A stretch of 64,000 nucleotides of DNA from Blastomussa wellsi (GCA_947652115.1 OX393562.1:18611241-18675240), one strand, 5' to 3'; shown: positions 1-12,807, counted from the first letter of the stretch. Notes: generated by a model from the letters alone, not told the origin. Made by a program: numbers and translations.

Positions 1-1284
1 TATTGTGAGGAGAAGGTTTGTGCATGGAAAGGGGAAATCGAACGTCTCTCTGAAATAGCGAAGAGCCAGCCTCATGCGGCGTTTATTGCTTTCATAAAAG
101 GCTACAAGTCGAAGTTTACCTATTTCATGCGCACGATAGGATCGTTTGAACTTTATTTCGACCCAATCCAGGAGGTGATTGAGGATTTACTACTTCCAAC
201 TCTGTTCGGTCAATCAGAGCCTCTCCCTAACGAGGTGCGCAGACTTATTACCTTAGCAACAGGTCAAGGGGGTCTAGGCATTCCTGATCTGAAATCCGAG
301 GCACCGCAACAGTTTGCTGCCTCGAGACTAATAACCACCGCGCACGTAGATTCTATTACATCACAGAGTTCCATAATGGTGCCAGGAGAAAGATCTACGG
401 AGGAGCTAAAGAGGCATCAATAATCACTTAAGAGAGCAAATGCCAAAGAGAAGATGGATAGCATTGATTCAAGCCTCTCCCCAGACCTGCTGCGACTGGT
501 TAATCAATCGAGGGACAAGGGCGCAAGTTCTTGGCTGAATGCGATGCCTCTCGCAGACCAGGGTTTAGCCCTGAACAAGCAAGAATTCAGAGACTCGCTA
601 CGCTTGCGTTATGATCTGCCCTTAGTCGATCTACCAAGTTATTGCATATGTGGGGATAAATTCACCGTTAGTCACGCCCTCTCTTGTAAAAAGGGGGGTT
701 TTGTAGCACAGAGACATGATGGTGTACGGAACTTATTAACGACATTCATCGACAAGATCTGCAATAATGTCGAAATCGAACCACGCCTTCAACCCCTGGA
801 CAACGAGCGATTTCATTTGAGGAGCGCTGTTACAAATTCTGAGGCAAGGTTGGACATTAAAGCGGGAGGGTTCTGGGCAAGAGGAGTTACGGCATTTTTT
901 GATGTTAGAGTTACGCACGTCAACTCCAAGAGTTACCAGAGCAAGCCAACATCGGAAGTGTTTAAGGAGCAAGAGGAAGAGAAGAAGCGCAAGTACCAGC
1001 AGCGGGTGTTAGATGTAGAAATGGGTTCGTTTACGCCTTTAGTGTTTGGAACCAATGGCGGAATGGGAAATGAGTGTCAGCGGTTCTTAAAGCATCTCGC
1101 GGACAAGATAGCTGAGAAAGATACTGAGCCTTATCATGTTGTAATCACTTGGCTCAGGACACAGATTTCGTTTGAACTCTTAAGATCGGTACATGCATGC
1201 GTTAGAGGTTCGCGAACGCCGTTTCGTAGCAAGATAGAGCAATCATTAGACTGTAAAATAAATGTAGCCAGTGCGGATATTTGA
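1..1284 (+). mobile_element. 3' coding part of a non-LTR retrotransposon (RT thumb plus CCHC/nuclease-like C-terminus), one nonsense mutation
   Basis: One reading frame is open from base 1 to the stop at 1282-1284 except for a single TAA at 421-423. That stop is one C-to-T change away from CAA, and the sequence either side continues in the same frame, so this looks like one dead ORF and not two genes. The first third, before the stop, resembles the post-catalytic (thumb) region of a LINE reverse transcriptase. After it comes a zinc-knuckle-like C-x-C-x7-H-x4-C pattern (CICG, then SHALSC), a conserved RHDGVR stretch, and a region with ARLDI and AFFDVRV. That order resembles the restriction-like endonuclease tail of R2/R4/CRE-type elements. 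The catalytic RT core is left of the window. The exact clade is not certain. Confidence 0.75.
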
Positions 1285-1609
1285 AATACACGGCTTATGT
1301 GCTTTTATACTTAGGGCGTTTTATGGACACTGGTTTAGCCGTCATTAGTATAATTTGATTGTTGATTTTAATATCTCGGTATCATGGGATTTGCAATTTT
1401 ATAGAATTTTGAACTTCTATTATCAATTATATAATTTTTACTTCTTTTATGTAAGTAAGTTATTTTTGTTATTAGTATTATTACTTTATATAATAAATAT
1501 TGTAATAAGTTCCACATGGATGCATGTAAGATTTGAGTTTTATTTCTCAATAAAGGTTGATTTTTATTTAAAAAAAAAAATAATAATAATAATAATAATA
1601 ATAATATAA
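1285..1609 (+). repeat. 3' UTR and A-rich/TAA tail of the retrotransposon
   Basis: AT-rich untranslated stretch directly after the retrotransposon stop codon, ending in a run of A followed by about ten TAA units (about 1569-1609). A simple-sequence tail of this kind marks the 3' end of many non-LTR elements, so the insertion probably ends near 1609. Confidence 0.6.
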
Positions 1610-3384
1610 ACATATTTAATCAGGGTAAAAACAAACAGAGGTATCTGACTGTGGCAAAACAGTGGTTAAACTTTTGTTGGATTATTTTCTCGAGATATAA
1701 GCAAACAGTGACACATTTCAAACGAAATCACTGATTTATTCAGGAAATGAAAGCTTTCATCAGTTTTCATCTATAAGATCAGACTTAAACAGTCCGAAGG
1801 GAAAACTACAATAATCTAAGACTGCATCACGTTGGTTTTTCAGGCTTTGTGGATTTTAGGAAAGACTACATCACGTTTGACCTCTAAATATTCGTCCTGG
1901 CTAATCAAAACCAAATATTTACGAGACAAACAACACAAGAACTCCATGAAATAACTGGCGAAGCACTGTTCCTTTTACCAGTTTGAGGTTATATAGCCAG
2001 GCTGCATTCCGTGCAAGCTACGCAAAAGATCTACGTGGATCTTTGCATTTTTAGATTTGGCATAAGGGGCGGGCCGTTAGAAATTCCGGGGGAGGGGGCA
2101 AAAAATTTTCCAGTGTATGAATTTTTTTCAGTCAAAGTTGGCTGCACGGATTTTTTTTCTCAGGGGGAAGGTCTGCACGAATTTTTTTCTAAACTACTAA
2201 TTATGTTATGTAAGCTTGTAGGTCTTTTGGAGTCATAATCCTCGCGAGAATAGAGCATCGCTAATGAATTTAGCTATTAAAGAAAAAAAAAACTCATTCC
2301 GTTATATCAAATGCGTCTATTCAGAATTAAGAATAAGGAAACACGTACCATGAACTAGCCATGGGTCGGGAAATGGTTAAAGTTTTTTTTTCAATGACAT
2401 ACATGCAGATAGAGTAACAATCCCACCTCGAGAGGTTCTTTCAAACCGAGAAGTAAACACAGTGGGACAAAACAAATCCTTGAGGGGAGGAAGTCTGTCC
2501 CCCATTGCACCTCACCAGGCCTGTTCCAACTTGTAGACAAGATACTAATGTTATGTGGGTGGCTGTAGTTCATAACTCGTTGTATTTTTATTGTTTCAAA
2601 CGTTCAGAAAAAAAGCATTGCGATGTTCATAAACCGCTTTAAGTACAGTCTAATACATGAAGGAAAACCTCTAGTTTTCTTTATTATTTCAAATTATATT
2701 TTATTGACCTGTCGGTTGCAAAATGTCAGTACCGGAAACACGTTCTAGTTTCATCTTCAGGCATTATGTCGTGTTACGTTGTGTTCCAAATCTAGTGAAT
2801 TATAATACTGATGAGCTTTATAAGTACAACTGAATGAAGACAGAGCGAAAGAATAATAAAAATGATTATATTTATTTTATTGTAATACTTGGATACATAG
2901 TTGGATACATTTTATAATACAAAGAGAAAAATCAAATACCCTGGGGATTTATAATCATCCACCTATATTTCAAGCAACATACAGACAAAGTATTTTTGCT
3001 ATGTGTATGACATTTATTGGTCGTGGCTTGGAAGGAAGATAGTCAACAATTTGCTATTATGTTGGTATTAAAAATAACTTGATTTAAAATTGTATCCCGT
3101 ACTGAAATCAGGAAGAAATCAATACATTTATGCTACCTACGTGTACACTTGCAATGTGGTATTTTATAATATCAGTCAAAGAGCAAGTTGAAGTCACTTT
3201 GATGTGACTTATGTTTTTGCTTGCTCGAATGTTTTTTGGAATTGTCATCCCCCACTCACGGGATTTCTAATGGTTCGCCCCAAAACTTGGCAGATCTACG
3301 GCGTGAACTTCGCGTGGAATGAACCTTGCATGTTACGCTCAATATTGTAGCACAAGAATGGTTATTATCGGTATATAACAACTA
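1610..3384. other. Intergenic, no gene seen
   Basis: No splice-compatible exon or coding similarity was recognised. A G-rich/T-rich patch at about 2060-2190 repeats a short unit of TTTTTT with GGGGGA and CACGAATTTTTTTC, and looks like a degraded repeat. Confidence 0.4.
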
Positions 3385-4050
3385 TTAGACTACGAGCAGT
3401 CCCTTTTTTTCTTAGGGCCCAGTTATATGGTCTCGGGTACCCGAGACAACCCTCCCCCGAGGCAACTTTATCGAGTGTTTATATGACAAAATATTTGTCG
3501 CTGTCGGCTGAATAAAAGTTGACCCTGTTTGATTATTCAAAGTATTTAAATATTCAAGTCGCCAGTTATCCTTCTTCCTTTGAATTTATTTCGTTCATTC
3601 GATCACTGGAGGCCTTGCTGGGTTAAATTATATTTATTTAGTGCAAATTTGTGCTTAAAAACCTAAAATCCGGACATTACGTGATACTCGCCACACCGTG
3701 AGTTGTCTCGGGTAGGCGAGCCAAAGTGTTTATATGAGGAAAAGTTGTCCCGCCTGCCAGGGTTACCCTACCTGCCGAGACGAGACAACTCGCCTGCCTG
3801 AGTTGTCTCACCCCCCGAGACAACTCGGGTAGGATCATGTAAACGGTTGATAGAATTTTTCAACGTTTTAGTGAAAAGTTAGCTCGCCCAGGGTAACTCG
3901 GGGGGAGGGTTGTCTCGGGTAACCGAGACCATATAAATGGGGCCTTAGTCCGTCGAGTGCGAAGCGAAAAAATGTCCCAGGTTTCGCGCGGACATTGTTT
4001 TCTCTTCGCACTCGACGGACTAAGAAAAAAAGGGACTGCTCGTAGTCTAA
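3385..4050. mobile_element. Nested terminal-inverted-repeat (MITE-like) elements
   Basis: The outer ends TTAGACTACGAGCAGTCCC (3385) and its reverse complement (to 4050) are near-perfect inverted repeats. Inside, from about 3416 to 3945, a second inverted pair begins GGCCCAGTTATATGGTCTCG and ends with CCGAGACCATATAAATGGGGCC. The inner element has no coding potential. It is a copy of the family also present at 14565-15077 in the opposite orientation. The structure is read directly; the label MITE is inferred from length, inverted ends and lack of a transposase. Confidence 0.75.
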
Positions 4051-4368
4051 ACGACTATAACGAGGCATAGAAAAGTCGAAATGAAAGCCCATTAAAAGCG
4101 AATACTTTTACCCCGTTCGGCCGCCATCTTAATCATGTTATGGTTCGTGACGTAAAGCATTGTTCTCCCTTCTTCCAAAACCATTAAATGGGGACACTGT
4201 AAATTAAAATCTACAACTATTAACTATGAATCACACTTACCTTCTATATATTTTTAAGGTAAAAAAATTCTGACTCCAAGAAGTCTCGATCCCGGGATGG
4301 TGGATTACCAGGCCGAAACTAGTTGCCAAAATTCCACTTTTTTGGCTACAAATCTCTAACCCTAATAG

Positions 4369-4610
4369 AAGCTAACCGTAGTGCTATGTAGGCTAACCGA
4401 AGTGCTTAGTGGGATAACCGGAGTGCTAAGTAGGCTAACCGGAGTGCTATGTAGGCTAACCGAAGTGTTTAGTAGCCGGAGTGCTATGTAGGCTAACCGA
4501 AGTGCTTAGTCGCTAACCGGAGTGCTATGTAGGCTAACCGAAGTGCTATGTAGGCTAACCGAAGTGCTTAGTAGGCTAACCGGAGTACTATTTAGCCGGA
4601 GTGCTACCAG
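4369..4610. repeat. Minisatellite, unit about 20 bp (GTAGGCTAACCGGAGTGCTA-type)
   Basis: About a dozen tandem units alternate between GGCTAACCGGAGTGCTATGTA and GGCTAACCGAAGTGCTTAGTA variants, with a few shortened units. The two variants partly alternate, so the higher-order unit may be a dimer. No reading frame or gene is associated with it. Confidence 0.9.
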
Positions 4611-4719
4611 CCTAACTCAGCTCTAAACCACGAACGGAATAATTATATTATACTATGTGGTATAATTCATCACTCAGTGTCCAACTCCAGTAGCTTGATG
4701 TTATATTGTTGTGACCACT

Positions 4720-4910
4720 GGATAGGACGGTCCAAGCTGGGGCACTGCGTTGTGTTGTTGGGAAAGACACATTACTCTCAGACTGCCTCTCTCTCTCTGT
4801 ATAAATGGGTACCGATGAAATACTGTTGGGGGGTAACCCTACGATGGACTAGCATCCCATCCACGGGGGAGTAGAAATATTCCTGAAATCGGGAAAAGCT
4901 TCGGCAGTTT
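4720..4910 (+). mobile_element. SINE copy (family B), tRNA head lost or diverged
   Basis: From GACGGTCC, through GGGGCACTGCG, a TATAAATGGGTACC block and GGGGGTAACC, to GTAGAAATATTCCTG and AAGCTTCGG, this matches the body of the better-preserved SINE at 52828-53080 in the same order. The tRNA-like promoter half is not recognisable here, so the copy is probably truncated or old. Confidence 0.65.
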
Positions 4911-5997
4911 GGAACACTGGGCTCGAGGCTTGAACCCTTGTTGGAAAGAAATATTTTTCTAAAAGTGTCAGTAAAATTTAGGGAAGTAAGAAATTTTGAA
5001 GATTTAATGTAGTTTTAAAATTGGAAAGTAATAGATGGACAGTGAAAAGGTCTACAAAAGATCCGGCACTCTTCCTTGTTTGCTTATATTATAAGATTTG
5101 TTTACCAAAATAGTCCCCTACCCAACCTCGTTCCCAGGTTGGGTACAGGCAGGTAAATTATTTAGAATTAAAAGTTATTTGCGTAAAAAATATCGTTCCG
5201 GTTCCTGAATTTCTCCAGATCGATGATAATATCGAGGTATTTTTGTCCGCCTTTTAAAATCCAAAAAGAAAATGGGGGGGGGGGGGTGGGGGGGGGGGGG
5301 TGGTCGGAATAGCCACGCAAAGCTTCGAGATAATAAGGTTTGAAATCTGGAAACCTTGCAATTTTAAAAGAATAAAGGGAAATTACAATTTTCTTTGTGA
5401 GTTCCATTTGAATTTGGTTTTTCGTGAACATTCAATATAACCATCTTAAAAATATCTAACAAAAACCACTGCTTAATTTTTGACTTTAACACCTTTCACG
5501 ACATGAACGGCCAGAAAAAAAAACAGCCTAAACACATTTTGCACTTTTAAGTGCCACAAATGGCAAATTGGTGTTTTTAACACTTAACACTTACATTTTA
5601 TAAAATAAAAAGTAGGGGTCACCTCGCATTTTTAAAGTTATACGAGTTGTTTTCAAGTTATATGGAATCGCTTTTGGGTCTGTTCCATTTTTTCTATCCC
5701 CTCCCTAGCGAGTTAAATATTTGTGTCTTGCGCAATTTTTCACGTGCACACCACGCGATATGTTTCGTAGCAGTTTGGGGGTTACGTTTAAGCGATTTGT
5801 TTTTGACTGCTTAATGTGAGCCATTTTTATCGGTTAGTGGTTATTGATATGTTGTTCTTCTGTTGTTCCTGGTTTAGTATGCAAGAATAGTAAACGTTCC
5901 GAGTTCGATTCTGCATTGCGGCTTTTAACAATAAAACGCTTACAAAGAATTCATGACGATTCTATTCGCACCTTTGTTTCTAACTGCATCCTAAACT
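4911..5997. other. Intergenic; poly-G tract at 5274-5303
   Basis: No gene seen. Bases 5274-5303 are almost pure G, broken by single T residues at 5287 and 5301, so the minus strand is C-rich. Such a tract can form a G-quadruplex and is a likely assembly or replication trouble spot. An open frame here reading Pro/Thr on the minus strand is only a consequence of the tract. Confidence 0.5.
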
Positions 5998-7135
5998 CGG
6001 GGGCAGGGGGTACTTGACCCATGTTTGGGTATAGGGGTGCCGCTGGAGTTTCGAAACCGGCCCTGACCCTGTTTAGGACCAAAATAACCTCAAACATATA
6101 CCCTGTTTAGGACCAAGGAAAACGTTTTTATATACTACTGATAAATGTTTCCAATTTCACATATGCTTAAAGTGCCTATGAAATGAAAAACCGAGCTATT
6201 GAAAAATAAGCTTATTTGAAAGGCCTTTAAAAATGAAGAATGATGGCGTTTTCCTTTTTGTGATATCTCTTCTCATTCCAGAGATATTCAAGATTTTCGA
6301 ATTATGCAAATTAGGGACTGATGATGTCATAATGTGTGGTCGTATGGGGACCACAACACAAAATATAGCATATCTCGGCAAGTAATGATGCAATGAAATT
6401 GAAACTTGGTGAGCATGTTATAGCTTAAGAAATACATCAGATGGTCTATATTTTGGTGTGGCTATGGCAACACATCCGGTTCCAGATCTCTAATATACAG
6501 GAATGATTATTCCTGTATTTGATGTTGAGCAAACATCGTTCACTTCCTCAAGGTTAATTGGGAGAACTAGTGCATGGGCATTGCGCACGCTTTAAATGGG
6601 ATCAATCATTTGCCCCATACAGTCACAAACGAGTAATATTTGATTTAATGAGGAAAGAGACTGGAACCAAGATTGTTGTCATAGCAACATCAAAATATGT
6701 ATCAAGAGGTGTTTTTCTTAGGGTGCAATGTGCTTGCAAAGTTCCAATTGCATTGCATCATTACTTGCAGAGATATGCCATATTTCGTGTTTTTACACCC
6801 ATACTATCACACCTTATGACATCATCAGTACCTAATTTGCATAATAAATATCTCTGTAACGAGAGGCGATATCACAAAAAGGAAAATGCCATTTTTCTTC
6901 ATTTTTTAAGGCCTTTCAAATAAGCTTATTTTTCAATAGCTCATTTTTTCATTTCATAGGCACCTTAAAGTTTGACGAAAGTGTCGAAGCCACACCCTGC
7001 ACAATATATAATATCGATACCCTGTTTAGGACAGACTCGCTTGAATTATATACCCTGTTCAGGACTTAAGGGTCAAAAACCCTACCCTAACCAGCGGCAA
7101 GTCCCCGTATAGCCCATATAAGGGGGTACCCCCCG
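5998..7135. mobile_element. Composite inverted-repeat element containing a foldback element
   Basis: The ends are inverted: GGGGGTACTTGACCCATGTT with GTATAGGGGTGCCGCTGG on the left, and CCAGCGGCAAGTCCCCGTAT with AAGGGGGTACCCCCC on the right. Between them (about 6168-6969) sits a long palindrome. It starts CTTAAAGTGCCTATGAAATG and ends with its inverted counterpart. The arms of about 250 bases contain AAGCTTATTTGAAAGGCCTT and a block around ATGATGTCATAA. The short ORFs in the arms are not genes. A second copy of the outer element is at 53424-53965. Confidence 0.75.
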
Positions 7136-8409
7136 GCTCTAAACCTTCTCGTAAGCTTCATCCCCTCTTGAATCGTTGAGTTTTTGTTAGTGTCGAAGCT
7201 TATTAGTTAAGCCGTTTTACCTTGACTCAAGAAATATTATTAAATCACATGGTCAAGGAAATAGTTGAAGTTGCAATGTTGTTAAAATCGCGAAATGAAC
7301 TGAGGTGATTCTAGATATACCCAGTGTTACGACAAAATCGCGAAAATAGTGGGCCACGAAATATGCGACTTACGAACTCGCGAAATAAACGTGTAGCGAA
7401 AAATTCAGGTAATAAGGTAATACTTTTAGTGTCATCGTGTTCATGTAATACACCTGTTATTTAAACGATTTCACGATCTGCCCAAGGTGCAGTTACAAAG
7501 GCCAAACAAGTCCGCCATATTGGTTCTTATGAAGGCAAGTCAAATTTGCCGAAACGTAGATTTTAGGTGAGAAAAGAACCTTTAAACCTCGGAAGAATTC
7601 ACGATAAAACAGTCGTTCAGAGTTTAAGAATGAGAGGTGAATGTTTCAGCGATACCAAATGTTATTCTTCCTGCTAAAACGGCATCGACTGTTTTAACGA
7701 ATGGGAAATGTTCGTCTTTTAAGTGCCCAGTTAAATTGTTCAAGGAATGGTTACGTTTCCTCGAAGAATAAGGAAAGTGGCAAAAATTATCATGTTCACA
7801 ACAACGCGAAACTGCTTGTATCAAACTGAACTATCTTTGCATGTTCATCAGCAAGGAAGATTTGCCTTCAGCTGAAAAATTTAAGCTATTATGCCGCAGT
7901 TTAGACGGAGTTTTTCAGATCAATCAAGATCTTTTTCATGCGAGGATTTTAATCGGGAAATGGAGTTTGCATATTGTTTGGATTGTTATAAAAAGCAAAA
8001 CAGAATGTATCAAATGATTTTCGCTGTGAGTTTAGCCAGTTCTAAGTGCACTTTGAAGATTCTCCATTGATAATCTACGACGCGTAGTTACTCTTTAAAG
8101 CGTCTTCTCCGGTATTCTAGCTCTCCCGTTTACTTCAGAAACTCGTACACACTTTTATCACCGGCTTTAATAACCAGCAATACAAAGTAAAACGGGCTAC
8201 TGATTATATATATGACAATTCGGGATTAAATACATAGTTGCATAAAAACAACGCTTCCATGAGCACAATCGAACCAGTTCTCCGAAGAGTGTAAACGTAA
8301 GTGACGAAGAGTGCAGCAGTTGGTATATTATCAACAATGTTTCATTTCGCTCATTCTAGTACCATATTGTCTACGACCACTGTCGAGAGATAGACGCCTT
8401 CATTACGCT
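7136..8409. other. Intergenic / 3' flank of the two-Ig gene
   Basis: No coding exon seen. On the minus strand an ATTAAA hexamer at about 8167-8172 lies about 240 bases beyond the stop codon of the two-Ig FGFR-like gene and could be its polyadenylation signal. Confidence 0.35.
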
Positions 8410-8597
8410 CTATATCTCTATTCCTGGCTTTGTCGCTGTTGTCTTCTTGTGGTACAAATGGCACCAAAGGAGAGCAAGTGTTGTAATGACAACCCAGGTG
8501 CTTAGGACACCAACAAACACACTCAAGGGTATCTTGGCCTCTTGGGATATGGACAACGCCAGTTTGGACGATGGCCTGTCCACTGTGGTGTTGGTTT
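8410..8597 (-). CDS. Exon 6 of two-Ig gene: membrane helix, very short tail, stop
   Basis: 188 bases from acceptor TTAAATCGTCAG to TAG at 8412-8410. It encodes TNTTVDRPSS, then a hydrophobic helix (IPLSVFVGVLST to ALLWC) and the tail HLYHKKTTATKPGIEI. No kinase, no tyrosine motif and no histidine-rich tail like that of vertebrate FGFRL1. The opposite strand is also open and hydrophobic here, but only the minus-strand reading fits the phase of the preceding exons. Confidence 0.78.
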
Positions 8598-11500
8598 CTG
8601 ACGATTTAAAAAATCAAATGAAGCTGGATTTAAATCGAAGCTCTTAGTGCCTTTATATGAGTTCCTAATTGTGCCATCTTTTGTACATCTTTTGTCATAA
8701 TTCAGCTATTTCATCAGCTTACCTCTGAACGGTGGTGATGCCGTGTTTTGATGTTTCGCAAGGTAGTTTTTCTCAGGATTTGGAGTTGTGTCTGAAAGAG
8801 AATTTGCCGATCAATAATAATAGTACTAAAATTAGTGTACATTTGGCAAAAGGATAGCACAGTGTTCTACAAGATGAGTGGCTTCGAAGCTATATAAGGG
8901 AACAGACAATTAAAATATTAAGAAGATTGTAAGAATTGGTAGATTGGTAAGAGCCGCAGTGGACACATGTTATTTTTGGTGGTTTGGGAACCTTAGCCGA
9001 TCCTCGTTTTCAGTATACAGTAACATAGCTAACATAACTTAGTATCACCCAACTAGTGGGGGCAAGCAGCACCTCATTCAAGCGGCAATACCTTTGGGCG
9101 TTGAAACAATAGAGAACACTCCTAAACAAAGCCTCTAGCCCTGATAACAATGAAGTCTATTGTTAAGGAGAACGAATGAAAAAATATGTTCGTATTCACC
9201 TTATTCCAAAATGGCCGCTGATTTATGTACATACAAATTGGCCCTTGTTACCTCGTTCACAATAAAATATTCTTTTGATTTTTGAGCTTAAAAACGAGGC
9301 AACAAGGGCTAATTTGAATACCAACAAAAGAATATTAAGATGTAGCCATTTTGGAATAAGGTGTATGAGGTGCTGGACTACTCAACTAGTGGACTAATGT
9401 AAATCCTGCATTTTAATTGGCTACGCTTCTAGAGGACTATGGGCCTTAATCACACGGCGGCCATGTTAAGTCCCGAGGGATTGAAAAATTTTGTTTTGCC
9501 ACGCGGAAACTCGCTCCCAAACATTTCAAGTCGAGGCTCGGGTACGAAATCTATTGTCTATGGCCAATATGGCCGCCACGCGAATAAGGTCCATTAGCAA
9601 CCTGTGCTTTACTCTCAGTGGTTCAACTAATAGTCCCCTGTACAGTAAGAAACTGTTCAAGTGAAATCGCCTTTGGTTTTTCCTGTAGACGGACATTAAA
9701 AAATCCCCGAAAACATGAGGAGCTAATAATTATCACAGAGAGGATAAGGAAAGTTAATGAATTTAGGTCGTGAAGAAGAAGCACGAGAAATTGATTTGAA
9801 TAGGTCATTTCCGGGTCTCGTTTTGCCTCTGTTTTAAGACGAGTGCCCGTGCAAAACTATCCATATGAAATTGAGTTTGATTTACCTGAAAATGAACATG
9901 CAGGGAAAACGTATCTTCAAATGAATTGTTTCGCACTTAGACTCGTTTTGAAAAAGAGGGAAAGCACAACTCGGAAATGGCCCAAAAACGCCACGACGCA
10001 CTGGGGGGAGGGGGGGAGGGGAAGGGAAGAGAGAGGAGAACAAAGGAAAATGAGTAACTGTGAACAGTTCTCTAGTTTGCAGTTTAGATGGACTGGTGGC
10101 TATTTTTCTCATTCACTTGCGATAACCCTCGTGTTCTACAAGATCGAATTATATAATTATATTCTCTTTCACGATATTTAACATGGTTATCAAATAGGCC
10201 ACTTTCGCTATATTAAAATTCAGCTTGATAGCGAGGCCTAGAGGAAACGAACAAAAGAAATTAATAAACATGCATTTTTATTTTCTTTGTTTGTGTCCTC
10301 TAGGCCTCGCTACCAAGCTGAATTTTAATATAGCGAAAGTGGCCTATCACTGGACAGCCAGAAAAACTGGTAAGAAAACTCTAGTAATGTCGGCAATTGG
10401 TTTTGATCTAAATTAACGTTTAATTGAGCCATAATTTTTGAATTTTGAATTAAATTATAGATGTTTTCCGACACGTATTCTGTTACATTAAATACGATTA
10501 AGATTAGCCAGAAAGAAACTGTTAAGAAGGACAGGAAGCGAATCTAATATCCTTTTAAATTAAGCTGTCTATGACCGGAAAAGGTAGTTAATTAAAGGGA
10601 TAGCCCTGGGCTAAGAATTTTACCTTATTACCTGAATCAGTTCTGTCAGATTCAATTAACGGTGATTGCATTCTTTTCAATTATTACATTATGTCCTATT
10701 TTACAACAATTTGATTGAGACTACAACCTATTCTCATCATTTCAAAAGAGGGCACTGTCACCAAAATTTTTCTTCATTTTTTGGTCAAATTGGGGCCTAA
10801 GTGATGACTTAGTACCCTCAGTTATTCACGAACTGCTCCTACAACAACAGCAACCTGAAGATGTTAAGTAAATGGTTGAAGGGAGATCAAATGATAAAAG
10901 TGTTCAGTGTTTTTCAAGGCGGTATGCTTATGATTGTTTTGAGCAAAGAACAAAATGGTCGCTCTTCACAAATCACTGGACGCCACCAGGACGCACGGCA
11001 ATTCTTACCTTCTGATAATTTCCATCTGTCCTTTCTCTCACTCAAAAACGCACTTCTGTAGTCAGAACCAAGATGGTTACTAACGTAACACGTATACAGT
11101 CCAAAATCTCGGGGTGTGGCATTTTTGATGTTCACTTTAACACCGTACTTTCCTCCAACGTGAACTGTCTCGTATTGCACAGGATCAACAAGAGTGTACG
11201 ATCCACTTTCAACATCAAGTGACTCGGGGTATGTGCTGGGAATGGTATTCCACTTTATCCATCTAAAATCCGGTAGTGTTCCACTGACGTGGACGATGCA
11301 AGTCATGGAAGCGTTTTGTCCAAGCTGAACGCTTGTGTTCTTCGGGTAACCACACTTCAGAATGGGTTTGGTTCGAGATGTTTCTGTGAGAAAATGAAAA
11401 GTAGAGGGGATTTGGACTAAAAATTTTGAAATAAGAAATCCATGGTCAATACCAATCAAGAATAAGTTGTGGAGGTTTACAATAATGGGGAGCAGGGTTG

Positions 11501-12770
11501 GCGCAGTGGTGAGAGCGCTCGCCTTCCACCAATGTGGCCAGGGTTCGATCCCCGGCCCGGCGTCATATGTGGGCTTAATTTTTTCTGGTTCTCCACTCTG
11601 CTCCGAGAGGTTTTTCTCCGGGTCCTCCGGTTTCCCCTCTCCTCAAAAACCAACATTTACATCTGGTTTGATTTGATTTAATACAATATCATCATCATCA
11701 TCATCATTTTGTCCTTTTCCCATTAAGGGAAATGGGGCCTTAATACAATATAATTTGATTTTATTTTATTTGTGCTTTACAGTGTCCCCAATTAGTACGT
11801 CAGCGCCAGATACAGTTGACACTCGAATAAAGTTCATTATTTTTACTATTGTTATATTGTTGCTTAATCTAAATAAGATATTTTAATTCCCACTCAAACA
11901 CATGATTTGTGATTTGAATGCGTTTTGTTTGTCTGTTTTTTTTTTTCTGCTAAACGTGGCACAGCATCGCAATAGCTTCAATTCCGTATGAAGTGTTTCG
12001 TTTTGGGTATTGTTATCCTCGTATAACTTTCACGAATATAGTTGAAACAAGTTGATAATGTTTGTAAGTTCTGAACGATCGTGTAGCCTAACCAAGTTAG
12101 CAGAGTACAAAGGGACGTTAACGTACAATGGACAGTTTTTTAAAGATATTGTTGATGTTAGATCTTAAGTTATTTCGAAATCTAGTGCCAAACTGGGCAA
12201 TCTCAAGTGTAAAGCAAACACCCTTACAGGAATATTTCGATTTCCATAATTAATAATATAATCGAGTCAGTTGAAATTCTAGAACTAGGACAGGAACATA
12301 ATGCATTCTCGCAGTTTGTTATCGTTCGTCTAAAAACCTTTGTTGTTTTTTCTTCTTCTTACCTACAACTCGAAGTGTATAAGTATGATTGATAGAGCCA
12401 TACGCATTGGATACCACACAAGTATATTCCCCCGAGTCCAAAGAAACCAAGTCTTTAAGCTTGAGGTACCACATGTTTGTCTTAAGTCTCGGCTGTAATC
12501 GTCTGTGTATTGAAGGATCGCCGTTCTTTAACCACTGGAATCTCAAAGGGCTAGAGCCATTGGCTCTGCACTTGAGTCGAATAATGTGACGTGCTGGCCA
12601 CGCAATGAACGTTTTTTGCATTCTGACGGAGTCCACAAATCTGGGAGAAGCTGTACATGAATAAAATTAAATTATGAATCAAATCAGAAAAAGGGGCGAA
12701 GAAGGGGAGCGTCGCCATTCGAATGTTGAAGGAAACAATGCAAGGATGACCAATAACTTGGGCTCTCAAC

Positions 12771-12807
<37 letters not shown>

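Noticed and set aside
4369..4610. CRISPR-like array
   Set aside because: Units are contiguous with no unique spacers and the genome is eukaryotic; it is a minisatellite.
6558..6923. 121-codon plus-strand ORF
   Set aside because: It lies entirely in one arm of the foldback element, and the inverted arm gives a similar ORF on the other strand.
8374..8647. Plus-strand open frame with a hydrophobic helix (IPGFVAVVFLWYKW) and a stop at 8647, preceded by a CATTCTAG acceptor
   Set aside because: It is the reverse complement of the minus-strand membrane exon. Only the minus-strand reading matches in phase with the Ig2, Ig3 and stalk exons, and no upstream plus-strand partner was found.
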